Assembly (NCBI GenBank): GCA_902802585.1
Contig: CADCMR010000004.1
Span: 1-64,000 of the forward strand
Reading direction: 5' to 3'
DNA length: 64,000 nucleotides
Source of the DNA: an uncultured bacterium
GTDB lineage: Bacteria; Verrucomicrobiota; Lentisphaeria; Victivallales; UBA1829
Below the pieces are notes generated by a model. The model was not told the DNA's origin. It worked only from the letters and a program-made list of their open reading frames with translations, and made no database searches. Below are positions 23,026 to 31,310 of this stretch, one piece after another. The position numbers and the translations under genes were made by a program. Positions within the stretch are counted from its first letter, which is position 1; each line of letters opens with the position of its first letter.

Positions 23026-24324
23026 TCAAAGCTCCTCAATGCGAAGCAGGCAGATTTTGCCGTGGATGGCGTCGAACGCCTCCATGGCGGTGATCGCCTG
23101 GCGCACGGCGGCTTCCTTCGCCTCGTGCGTGATGATGACGATGGACGCTTCGCCGGACGTATTTTTCGAGACCGGGTTCTGCATCAGGCGGGACACGCTG
23201 ACGCCCTGCTCGGACAGGATGCCGGCGAGTTTCGCGAGCACGCCGGGGCGGTCCGTGACCGTGAGGCGCAGGTAGTAGCGGGAGGTGACTTCCTCCATCG
23301 GGACGATGCCGGCGCATTCGACGACCTGGCGGAAGGCGGGGATGCGGACGGGGGTGCCGCTGGCGAGGTTGAGCGCGGCGTCGGCGATGTCGGAAACGAC
23401 CGCGCTGGCGGTCGCCGCGCGGCCTGCGCCGCGTCCGTAGAACAGCGTGTCACCGACGAAATCGCCGTTGACCATGACGCCGTTGAAGACGTCGGAGATG
23501 CCGGCGAGCGGAGCGTGCTTCGGGATGAGCGTGGGATGGACACGTACCTCGATGCGGCTGTCGGCGCACTGCTTGATGATGGCGAGCAGCTTGATCTTGT
23601 AGCCGAGCTCGTCGGCGCAGCGGATGTCGGACAGAGAGACATCGCGGATGCCCTGCACATAGATTTCGTTGGTGCTGTGCCAGCCGCCGTACGCGAGCGA
23701 GGCGAGGATCACCGCCTTGTGCGCGGTGTCGAATCCGTCGATGTCGAGCGACGGGTTCGCCTCGGCGTAACCGAGCCGCTGGGCGTCCTTCAGGACTTCC
23801 TCGAACCCGAGGTTTTCGCGTTCCATGCGGGTGAAAATGTAGTTGCAGGTGCCGTTCAGGATGCCGAAGATGCGGTTGATGCGGTTGCCCACGAAGCCTT
23901 CGCGCAGACTCTTGATGATCGGGATGCCGCCCGCCACGCTCGCCTCGTAGAAGACCGTACCGCCGCCCGCTTCCGCCGCGTCGAAGATCTCGCGGCCGTA
24001 GTCCGCCAGCAGCGCCTTGTTCGCAGTGACGACCGTCTTGCCTTTCGCGAGCGCGCTCAGAATGAACTTGCGGGAGACCGTCGTGCCTCCGATCAGCTCG
24101 ACCACGATGTCGCTCTTCTCAATCACGGACGGCGTATCGCTCGTCAGCAGTCCGGGCGGGACCGCGACGCCGCGGTCGGTCGTCGTGTCAAGGTCGCCGA
24201 TCCCGGTCAGTTCCACATCCACGCCGGTTCGTTCGCGGATCAGACCGCGGTTTTTCAGAAGACAATCCGCCACACCGGCGCCTACCGTGCCGAATCCGAG
24301 GATTCCCACACTCACATGTTTCAT
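23026..24324 (-). CDS. hom: Homoserine dehydrogenase
   Basis: Reduces aspartate semialdehyde to homoserine for threonine and methionine synthesis. The 432-residue protein has an NAD(P)-binding GILGFGTVGAG at the N-terminus. The catalytic region holds GGGIP-like VAGGIPII, GILNGTCNYI and EANPSLDIDGFDTAHK. A C-terminal ACT domain (about 350-430, RYYLRLTVTDRPGVLAKLA) should give feedback control by threonine. The ATG at 24324 has GGAG nine bases upstream; an earlier ATG at 24357 would be at the transcription start. It is the first gene of the hom-ask-dCMP deaminase run. Confidence 0.95.
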   Translation of the reverse strand: MKHVSVGILGFGTVGAGVADCLLKNRGLIRERTGVDVELTGIGDLDTTTDRGVAVPPGLLTSDTPSVIEKSDIVVELIGGTTVSRKFILSALAKGKTVVTANKALLADYGREIFDAAEAGGGTVFYEASVAGGIPIIKSLREGFVGNRINRIFGILNGTCNYIFTRMERENLGFEEVLKDAQRLGYAEANPSLDIDGFDTAHKAVILASLAYGGWHSTNEIYVQGIRDVSLSDIRCADELGYKIKLLAIIKQCADSRIEVRVHPTLIPKHAPLAGISDVFNGVMVNGDFVGDTLFYGRGAGRAATASAVVSDIADAALNLASGTPVRIPAFRQVVECAGIVPMEEVTSRYYLRLTVTDRPGVLAKLAGILSEQGVSVSRLMQNPVSKNTSGEASIVIITHEAKEAAVRQAITAMEAFDAIHGKICLLRIEEL

Positions 24325-24363
24325 ATTATCTAACTCCAGTTTTGGGAAAGTATGCAATTACAT

Positions 24364-24391
24364 AATATACACCCTTCAAGGGAAAATGAAA
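24364..24391 (-). promoter_or_regulatory. Promoter of the hom-ask operon
   Basis: On the minus strand TTTCAT (24391-24386), 16 bp, TATATT (24369-24364). The -10 is perfect to the local consensus; the -35 is weaker. Confidence 0.6.
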
Positions 24392-24463
24392 GCGTTCTTT
24401 TAAAAAAAGTAACGGATGGGAACCTTTTTCCGGTATCTTCCGGTTTTCTTCGGCGGGCGCGCT

Positions 24464-24492
24464 TGATTTCCCGGCGAAGGCGCGGTATATTA
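24464..24492 (+). promoter_or_regulatory. Promoter of the GH127 gene
   Basis: TTGATT (24464-24469), 17 bp, TATATT (24487-24492), 48 bp before the start codon. Confidence 0.7.
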
Positions 24493-24540
24493 GCTGAAAA
24501 CTGATTTGCCGATAATTTCAATAATCACAGGAGCTATTGC

Positions 24541-26919
24541 ATGACAGATCACATTATGGCTAAAACGATCCTTGCAGGAAGCGCCGTGCTCATGGCAGCC
24601 GGAGCTTTTGCCGTCGAGGGCGACGCGGACTACCCGATCAGCCCCGTCCCGTTCACCAAGGTCAAATTCACCTCCGGCGTGCTCGCGGAACGCCAGGACG
24701 TCAACCGCAAGGTCACAATCCCGTTCGCGCTGAAACAGTGCCTCGAATCCGGCAGGCTGAAGAACTTTGACCTTGCCGCCGAAACTATGAAGCGCCGCGC
24801 CGCGGGCGAAACGACATTCCAGAACCGCCCGGCATCCTCGCTGCCGTTCGACGATACGGATATCTACAAGTTTCTGGAGGGTGCGTCTTATTCGCTCCAG
24901 ACGAACCCGGATCCCGAGCTGAAACGCCAGATGGAGGACATGATCCAACACGTGAAGGCGGCGCAGGAGCCGGACGGCTACCTGTACACGTTCCGCACCA
25001 TGCACCCGGATTCCCCTGCGCACGAATGGATCAACCAGAGGCGCTGGCTGAACGACCCGAACCTGAGCCACGAGCTGTACAACCTGGGGCATTTCTACGA
25101 GTGCGCCACGGCGTATTTCGAGGCGACGGGCGACCGTACGCTGCTGGACATGGCGGTGAAGTCCGCCGAGCTTGTGAACAAGGACCTCGGCGGGGATGAT
25201 CCCTGCATTGCGCCCGGCCACCAGGTCATCGAAATGGGGCTGGCGAAACTCTACCGCCAGACCGGCGATCCGCGCTGGCTGAAGCTCGCCGCGCATTTCC
25301 TCGAAAACAAGGCGAAACGCGGTCCCGGCGACCCCTACAGCCAGTCGCACAAGCCCGTGCTCCAGCAGGATGAAGCCGTCGGGCACGCCGTCCGCGCCAA
25401 CTACATGTACGCGGGCATGGCGGACGTCGCGGCGCTCTCCGGCGACCAGCGGTACGTCGACGCGATCACGAAGATCTGGGACAACGTCGTCAGCAAGAAA
25501 TATCACCTGACCGGCGGCTGCGGCGCGCGCAGCAGCGGCGAAGCCTACGGCAACAACTACGAGCTGCCGAACCGGTGCTATAACGAGACGTGCGCCGCTG
25601 TGGCGTTCCTCTTCTGGACGCACCGGATGTTCCTGATGTACGGCGACGCGAAGTACATGGACACGTTCGAGCGTACCATGTACAACGGCGCGTTCTCCGG
25701 CGTCTCGCTCTCCGGCGACCGTTTCTTCTACCCGAACCTGCTGGAATCCGGCGGGTCCACGCGCTCCGCGTGGTTCGGCTGCGCCTGCTGCCCGCCGAAC
25801 ATCATGCGCACGATCGCCTCGCTCGGCGAATACGTCTGCGCGAAGAAGGACGACACGGTCTACATGCTCCTGTACGGCGCAGGCACGGTCGACGCGGGCG
25901 ATGCCGTCTTCACGCAGACCACGAACTATCCGTGGGACGGACGCATCGAGATCGCCGTTTTCGATGTGAAGAAGAGCAAGTTCGCGCTCGCGCTCCGCAT
26001 CCCCGGCTGGGCCGAGGGGCATCCCGTGCCGTCCGACCTGTACACCTACGTGAACGACGCGCCTGCGAAATGGACGCTCCTTGTGAACGGAAAGAAAGCG
26101 GACTACAGGATGGACAAGGGCTTCGCCGTGATCGACCGCACGTGGAAGAACGGCGACAGGGTCACGCTCGACCTGCCGATGGAAGTCCGCCGCGTGAAAG
26201 CCAACGAAAAAGTCGGCAACCTCGCCGGACAGGTCGCGTTCGAGCGCGGCCCGATCGTGTTCGCGTTCGAGCAGGTCGACCAGGCCGTGAAGACACCGTG
26301 GCGGCGCTGGTTCGTGCTTCCGGACGCGAAGGTCACGGCGAAGTACCGCACCGACCTCTTCCCGTCCGGCGGCGTCGAGACGATCGAGGTTGAAACGAAG
26401 GACGGAAAGATGGTCGGCATCCCGTACGCCTGGTGGGCGAACCGCGGCTCCATGCCCATGCGCGTCTGGCTGTCCGATTCCGACACCTCCGCCCAGCATG
26501 CGGCGAACAAGTCCGAGGAGGCGAAAGTGAGCGTCTCCTACGCGCGCGGCGGCATGAACCCGGCGGCGATCAACGACGGATTCTTCCCGCAGAACCCGAC
26601 CGACATCGACATCGAGAACTTCGATTTCTGGTCGCACCTCGGCGGCAGTGAGTGGGTCATGCTCACATTCGAGGAGCCGGTGGACGTCTCCCGCTGCAAG
26701 TTCTACTGGTTCGACGACAGCCGGCGCGGCGGAGGATGCGCCCTGCCGCAGTCCTGGACGCTCAGTTTCGACCGCGATGGCCAGTTCGTGCCGGTCGAGG
26801 TGAAACGCCAGGCGCAGGATGAGATCGAGTTCAGCCCAGTGAAGACGAAGCGCCTGCGCCTCGACATCCGCCAGCGCAACCGGATGGCGTCCGGCCTGTA
26901 CGAGTGGCTGGTTTTCTAA
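24541..26919 (+). CDS. Secreted GH127-family glycosidase (beta-L-arabinofuranosidase-like)
   Basis: The 792-residue protein belongs to the DUF1680/GH127 group, which removes beta-L-arabinofuranose from glycans. An N-terminal signal-like segment ends near AFAVEG. The (alpha/alpha)6 barrel follows. The zinc site described for GH127 (one Glu, three Cys) is visible as Glu349 and Cys351 in CYNETC, and Cys416-Cys417 in CACCPPN. Beta-sandwich domains come next. The last 140 residues (about 650-792, with SEWVMLTFEEPVDVSR and PQSWTLSFD) look like a discoidin/F5-8C-type carbohydrate-binding module. AGGAG precedes the ATG at 24541. It is monocistronic, with its own promoter and terminator. Confidence 0.9.
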   Translation: MTDHIMAKTILAGSAVLMAAGAFAVEGDADYPISPVPFTKVKFTSGVLAERQDVNRKVTIPFALKQCLESGRLKNFDLAAETMKRRAAGETTFQNRPASSLPFDDTDIYKFLEGASYSLQTNPDPELKRQMEDMIQHVKAAQEPDGYLYTFRTMHPDSPAHEWINQRRWLNDPNLSHELYNLGHFYECATAYFEATGDRTLLDMAVKSAELVNKDLGGDDPCIAPGHQVIEMGLAKLYRQTGDPRWLKLAAHFLENKAKRGPGDPYSQSHKPVLQQDEAVGHAVRANYMYAGMADVAALSGDQRYVDAITKIWDNVVSKKYHLTGGCGARSSGEAYGNNYELPNRCYNETCAAVAFLFWTHRMFLMYGDAKYMDTFERTMYNGAFSGVSLSGDRFFYPNLLESGGSTRSAWFGCACCPPNIMRTIASLGEYVCAKKDDTVYMLLYGAGTVDAGDAVFTQTTNYPWDGRIEIAVFDVKKSKFALALRIPGWAEGHPVPSDLYTYVNDAPAKWTLLVNGKKADYRMDKGFAVIDRTWKNGDRVTLDLPMEVRRVKANEKVGNLAGQVAFERGPIVFAFEQVDQAVKTPWRRWFVLPDAKVTAKYRTDLFPSGGVETIEVETKDGKMVGIPYAWWANRGSMPMRVWLSDSDTSAQHAANKSEEAKVSVSYARGGMNPAAINDGFFPQNPTDIDIENFDFWSHLGGSEWVMLTFEEPVDVSRCKFYWFDDSRRGGGCALPQSWTLSFDRDGQFVPVEVKRQAQDEIEFSPVKTKRLRLDIRQRNRMASGLYEWLVF

Positions 26920-26985
26920 CACACAGAGTGTGACGGACAGTGCGCGGCTAACGCTCTCGCACAAAAACAATAGAAGTTCAAAAAT

Positions 26986-27030
26986 GGCGGGGACAGCCCT
27001 GTTGACTGTTCCCGCCTTGCTTTTGCTTTG
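26986..27030 (+). terminator. Intrinsic terminator of the GH127 gene
   Basis: GGCGGGGACAG (26986-26996) pairs with CTGTTCCCGCC (27006-27016), with one wobble pair, followed by TTGCTTTTGCTTTG. Confidence 0.85.
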
Positions 27031-27049
27031 AAAACGAGTTGAAACCCGG

Positions 27050-28954
27050 TCAGAAATCGAACGTCATCTGGTCGGATTTTTCGTCCTCTTCCTTCTTCGG
27101 CACGAAGTTCTTCACGGAGCCGAGCCAGAGGTCGAGCGACTGGATCGGGACCGAGAGGCGTTTCGCGTCGGCGATCTTGGTGGATGCGGCATTCGGATCG
27201 GCGGCGACGAGCAGCGCGAGTGCATCGGTTACGGAATCGACCGGATCGTAGCCCGCTGCCTTCGCGATGGATTCATACCAGGCGCGTTTTTCGGGCATCT
27301 TTCCTGTGAAGCAGATTTTCGGGCGGTCCTCGGTCGTGGACGCCACGAGCGTGACGCTTGCGAGCAGTTCGTCCAGCCCGTCGGACTGCCGGATCAGCTC
27401 GTCGTGGAGCGCACGGGCGCGTTCGGGACCGATGCCGTTGATTTCGGCGAGCTGTTCGGTGGAGAGCGTGCGGAGTTCGGCGAAGGTGTGCTTCTTGAGG
27501 ATGGTCTTCGCGATGTTCGCGCCGATTCCCTTGATGTTGAGCGCGGCGAGGACCTTATAGGCGGGCACGGTGCGCGCGGACTGGATTTCGCGGTAGAGGT
27601 TCTGCGTGGACGTGCCCTGGAATCCGTCGTCGCGGAGCTGGGAATAGATGGTGAGCTCGGAGAGGTTGAAGAGGTCGGAGAGCGTGCGGACGTCGAGTTT
27701 CGTCATGATCTTGCGGAGGCTCGGCTCGCCGAGGTGTTCGATGCCGATGCTGCGGATGGACGCCAGCAGGAGCTGGAGGCGTGTCTCAAAGCATTCGGGG
27801 TTGACGCAGCGTAGTTCGGGCAGGTCGCGGACGAGCTCGTGTCCGCAGCAGGGACAATGCGTGATGAGGGCGCTGCGCCGTTCGGGACCGGGTTCGCTCG
27901 AAACGATGTACGGGATCACGTCTCCGGCGCGCTCCACGGTCACGGCGTCGCCGATCTGGAGGTCACGGTCGAGGATGTTCTGGAGGTTATGGAGTGTGGC
28001 GTGGCGGATGGTCGTTCCGTTGATCTCGACCGGATCCAGCTCGGCGACGGGCGTGAGGCAGTTCTTGCCGAAACTCCAGTTCACGCCGAGCAACCGCGTG
28101 GTGCGGCGGATGCCGCTGAACTTGAACGCGATCTGCCCGCGCGGATGGTGGGCGGTGTTGCCGAGCGATTCGGCGTATTCGGTGTCGGCGAGCTTGATGA
28201 CGAGGCCGTCCATCGGGTAGGGGAGCTGTTCCATTTCCTCCAGGACGTCCTGCCAGATGCGGCTGATTTCGGCGGCGGTGGCGGGCCGCGAGATGGTGGC
28301 GTAGTCGACGAGCGTGAGGCGTGCATGCTGGGCGGTCATACCGGAGATGTCCTTCAGGCTCATGATGCCGCCGATGGCGTTGCGCGAATTCTTGAACGGC
28401 TTTCCGTTGGCGTTCAGGATCGTGGCGTATCGGCTTTTGAAGTCGTCCGTGCGGATGAGGAGTTCGCCGAGCACGCGTCCGGGGTATTCCGCCAGCGGCA
28501 GCACGCCGGACAGCGTTTCCAGGTCGATCAGCGGCGCCTTGTCCGTGATGACTTTGCCCGTGAAGCCGTCGCCGCGCGTGGAGAGCACGCCGTCCTCCCA
28601 CAGCACGGAGATGCCGTCGTACTTGGGCTGGATCAGGAGCTTTTCGTCGGCGGTGCGGACGGTCTTTTCGAGCCAGGCGACGAGTTCGGGCAGGGAGTAC
28701 ACCTTGTCGAGCGAGAGCATGGGGCGTTCGTGCCGGATGTTCTCTGTGGACGCGACGGCGGGTGCGTTGACCTGGTCGAGCAGGCGGTTGCCGGGGTCCT
28801 TTTCCGCGAGCAGGCGCGTGATGAAGTCGAAGTCGTCGTCGCTGATCGCCGGGTCGGATTCGTCCCAGTAGCGCTCGTTGTAGAACCGGATTCTTTCTTC
28901 GAGCTCGGATGCGCTCATGGCGCGGTATGCGGCCCTGTCAATGACGGGTGTCAT
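27050..28954 (-). CDS. ligA: NAD+-dependent DNA ligase
   Basis: Seals nicks in replication and repair. The 634-residue protein is slightly shorter than the usual 670 or so. Domain order is normal: the Ia NAD+-binding helices (RIRFYNERYW), then the adenylation domain with the catalytic lysine in KYDG (Lys111). Next come the OB fold, a four-Cys zinc finger (Cys367, Cys370, Cys383, Cys388) and helix-hairpin-helix repeats (NIKGIGANIAKTIL, INGIGPERARAL). A C-terminal BRCT-like domain ends it (ICFTGKMPEKRAWYESIAKA). The ATG at 28954 has GAGGAAA upstream. The last residues (KKEEDEKSDQMTFDF) form an acidic tail. Confidence 0.93.
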   Translation of the reverse strand: MTPVIDRAAYRAMSASELEERIRFYNERYWDESDPAISDDDFDFITRLLAEKDPGNRLLDQVNAPAVASTENIRHERPMLSLDKVYSLPELVAWLEKTVRTADEKLLIQPKYDGISVLWEDGVLSTRGDGFTGKVITDKAPLIDLETLSGVLPLAEYPGRVLGELLIRTDDFKSRYATILNANGKPFKNSRNAIGGIMSLKDISGMTAQHARLTLVDYATISRPATAAEISRIWQDVLEEMEQLPYPMDGLVIKLADTEYAESLGNTAHHPRGQIAFKFSGIRRTTRLLGVNWSFGKNCLTPVAELDPVEINGTTIRHATLHNLQNILDRDLQIGDAVTVERAGDVIPYIVSSEPGPERRSALITHCPCCGHELVRDLPELRCVNPECFETRLQLLLASIRSIGIEHLGEPSLRKIMTKLDVRTLSDLFNLSELTIYSQLRDDGFQGTSTQNLYREIQSARTVPAYKVLAALNIKGIGANIAKTILKKHTFAELRTLSTEQLAEINGIGPERARALHDELIRQSDGLDELLASVTLVASTTEDRPKICFTGKMPEKRAWYESIAKAAGYDPVDSVTDALALLVAADPNAASTKIADAKRLSVPIQSLDLWLGSVKNFVPKKEEDEKSDQMTFDF

Positions 28955-29019
28955 GGTTTCCTCATTTCGTTGGCGCGGCGGACGGCGTCCTCCGTGCGTT
29001 ATTTTGCATTTTCTAACAC

Positions 29020-29047
29020 AAAATACCACAACTTTGAAAAAAAACAA
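29020..29047 (-). promoter_or_regulatory. Promoter of ligA
   Basis: On the minus strand TTGTTT (29047-29042), 16 bp, TATTTT (29025-29020). Confidence 0.5.
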
Positions 29048-29078
29048 CCGAAAAGCGCGGAAAAAAACGCGTATGGGA

Positions 29079-29107
29079 TTGAAAAAAACGGAATACGGGA
29101 TTATTTT
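29079..29107 (+). promoter_or_regulatory. Promoter of the PP2C-like sensor
   Basis: TTGAAA (29079-29084), 17 bp, TATTTT (29102-29107). It is back-to-back with the ligA promoter. Confidence 0.55.
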
Positions 29108-29166
29108 ATCCAAATCACAAAACAAAACCGCGCCGGAGTGCCGCATCCGGTTTTATAACATCAAGA

Positions 29167-31020
29167 ATGAAACGAATCATCCAGACACGCCTTTTCCTCT
29201 TCATGACGCTGGGACTGCTGTTCCTGCTGATCATCGTCTTCGTTGTGACGGCATTCAGCGCAAAGCGCCAGGCGCGCATGATTGTCAATGCGTGCCTGAA
29301 GGATTTGAGCAAGGAAGTGACTGAAAAGCGCGACGGCTACAAGCAGCTCCGCAAAAACACGGATTCCGGTTCGCTGGCGAAAACGAGGATGCTTGCGCGC
29401 ATCATCCAGTATGACCCCGCCATCCTGAAGAACGACGCCCGCCTGAAGGAACTTGCCACCGTGCTGAACGTTGATTCCATCTGCGTTTCCGACGGGGACG
29501 GCGTGCTGATCGCTTCGACCGAGCCGGGCTTTCTCGGATTCCGCATGGATTCCACCGAGCAGTCGAAGGAGTTTATGCCCGCGGTCGAGGACAAAACGTT
29601 CGAGCTGGTGCAGGAGCCGCAGGAACGCGGCATTGACCATATGGTCGTGCAGTACGCGGGCGTGGCGCGCCTCGATGCGCCGGGCATCGTGCAGATCGCC
29701 TACGAGGCGGACAATGTGTTCAATGTTTCCGACATTGAGCTGATGCGCGATATCATGCGGTCTCTGCCGGTCGGCGGAAGCGGGCGATTCATCGTGCTGG
29801 AGGACGGCGACGATCCGGTCGTCTTTGCCAGCGGCGACCCGTCCGAAAACGGACTTCGCCTTTCCGAACTCGGATTCCGCCAGGATCCGGTCCTGCCCGA
29901 CTCGGTTTTCATCCGCGACAAGCCGTATTATTTCCAGCGCGTGCAGATCCCCGACGAACCGAGGCGCGTTCTGGCGCTGATGCCGAAAGGCGAAGTCTTC
30001 GGAGCGCGCAACCGCGCCATGCTCTTCATCCTCGGCATCTACCTCGCTTTCTTTGCGCTGTTCTTCTTCCTGCTGGACCTCCTGATCCGGCGGACCGTGA
30101 CGGACGGTTTCGGCGAGGTGAACCGCGTCCTCGACAAGATCATCGCCGGCGACCTGACGCAGACCGTGAACGTGCGGAGCAATCCGGAGTTCCTGGCGCT
30201 CTCTGACGGCATCAACACCGTGGTCGGCGGCCTGAGGAAGAACCTGACCGATTCGCGCCGTCGCGTCAAACGCGAAAACGAGCTGGCGAAGTCCATCCAG
30301 AAGACGCTGATTCCCGCGCCCGGACGGCGTTTCGCCCAGTTCGAACGGATCGACTTCGTCTCGTCGTTCGTGCTGGCTCCGCATAAGGGCAGCGACGTCC
30401 TCGAAACGTTCGTGACCGACGCCGGACGCCCCGGTTTCGTGATGGTCGAGGCGATCGGCGACAGCGTGTCCGCGAGCCTCAGCATGATGAAGTTCCGCGC
30501 CATTTTCCGGCCGTGCGTTCCGCCGGCCACCAGTCCGCTCGACATGCTGAACCGCGGCATGGAGGTGTTCAAGAACGAAAAAGTGTTCAAAAACCAGTTC
30601 CTGTCGATCTTCGTCGGGTTCATCGACCCGGACAACAGGCGGCTCGACTATGTGAACGCTGGCTTCTATCCGCCGTTCCTGCGCAGGGCGGGCGGCGCGT
30701 TCGAGCAGCTCCGCGATTCGGCGGGCACGGTGTTTACGACCGCGCGCCCCGTTGAACTGCGCCAGGAGAGTATTACGTTCGGTCCGGACGATGTGTTCTT
30801 CGCGTGCTCCAACGGCATGTTCTCGTACAGCGACCGCGAGGGTCAGCTCTTCACGAAGAAGATGCTGGAGTCCTGCCTGAACGCCTCGAAAACGGATTCC
30901 GCGCAGGCGCTGGTCGACGGGGTGACGTCCTTCATCCGGGGGTTCTCCGGGGAGCTTCCGCCGGAAGACGACGTGATCATGGCGGCTCTCCGTTTCACAC
31001 CGCAAGCGGTGCTGAAGTAG
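29167..31020 (+). CDS. Membrane sensor with a degenerate SpoIIE/PP2C-like phosphatase domain
   Basis: The 617-residue protein has a first membrane helix (about residues 9-30), a periplasmic sensor domain to about 280, a second helix (about 283-308) and a HAMP-like linker. The C-terminal domain has the layout of SpoIIE/RsbU serine phosphatases (about 380-610). RsbU-type enzymes control partner-switching anti-anti-sigma factors. The usual metal ligands are partly replaced: GGDxYD reads GSDVLE (Asp410 kept), DVxGHG reads EAIGDS (Glu428), the TDG aspartate is Asn549, and DDxT reads DDVI (Asp601, Asp602 kept). Catalysis is therefore uncertain. It has its own promoter, divergent from ligA, and no sigma-regulatory genes beside it. 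Confidence 0.75.
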   Translation: MKRIIQTRLFLFMTLGLLFLLIIVFVVTAFSAKRQARMIVNACLKDLSKEVTEKRDGYKQLRKNTDSGSLAKTRMLARIIQYDPAILKNDARLKELATVLNVDSICVSDGDGVLIASTEPGFLGFRMDSTEQSKEFMPAVEDKTFELVQEPQERGIDHMVVQYAGVARLDAPGIVQIAYEADNVFNVSDIELMRDIMRSLPVGGSGRFIVLEDGDDPVVFASGDPSENGLRLSELGFRQDPVLPDSVFIRDKPYYFQRVQIPDEPRRVLALMPKGEVFGARNRAMLFILGIYLAFFALFFFLLDLLIRRTVTDGFGEVNRVLDKIIAGDLTQTVNVRSNPEFLALSDGINTVVGGLRKNLTDSRRRVKRENELAKSIQKTLIPAPGRRFAQFERIDFVSSFVLAPHKGSDVLETFVTDAGRPGFVMVEAIGDSVSASLSMMKFRAIFRPCVPPATSPLDMLNRGMEVFKNEKVFKNQFLSIFVGFIDPDNRRLDYVNAGFYPPFLRRAGGAFEQLRDSAGTVFTTARPVELRQESITFGPDDVFFACSNGMFSYSDREGQLFTKKMLESCLNASKTDSAQALVDGVTSFIRGFSGELPPEDDVIMAALRFTPQAVLK

Positions 31021-31049
31021 TGCATGACGGAGAATCCGCCACGAAATAA

Positions 31050-31069
31050 ATACGACGTATAGGTCGTAT
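31050..31069. repeat. Palindromic intergenic element, copy 1
   Basis: ATACGAC (31050-31056) is the exact inverted complement of GTCGTAT (31063-31069) around GTATAG. Its TATAGGTCGTAT core resembles the palindrome at 50193-50212. A second small hairpin (CCTCCC/GGGAGG, about 31080-31098) follows. There is no T-run directly after, so it is not a standard terminator. Confidence 0.45.
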
Positions 31070-31156
31070 CAGTCCTATCCCTCCCTCAAATTGGGAGGCA
31101 CCTGCCGGTTCCCCAACACTCCTTATTTTGTTTTTGTCTTTTTTTGTAATTAATAT

Positions 31157-31185
31157 TTGACTTTTTGTATCTCTGACAGTATAGT
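31157..31185 (+). promoter_or_regulatory. Strong promoter of the giant repeat protein
   Basis: TTGACT (31157-31162), 17 bp, TATAGT (31180-31185), in AT-rich DNA. It leaves a leader of about 120 nt before the ATG at 31311. Confidence 0.7.
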
Positions 31186-31310
31186 ATGCCTTGGAAAGGG
31201 GGTATTGTGCCCTTTCCCCTCAAACGGAGTGTGTTTTCCCGGTTTTCCGTTCGGCTTATTCGTTCTATCATAACACATAACAACCCCAGTACAGGAAAGG
31301 AAAGCGATCC

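Noticed and set aside
21101..23275. A 724-codon plus-strand frame opposite dCMP deaminase and aspartokinase
   Set aside because: It spans two real genes on the other strand and shows only Asp/Gly/Val/Ala-rich low-complexity sequence.
24490..26970. An 826-codon minus-strand frame opposite the GH127 gene
   Set aside because: The length reflects third-position GC bias; the opposite strand encodes a glycosidase with intact zinc ligands.
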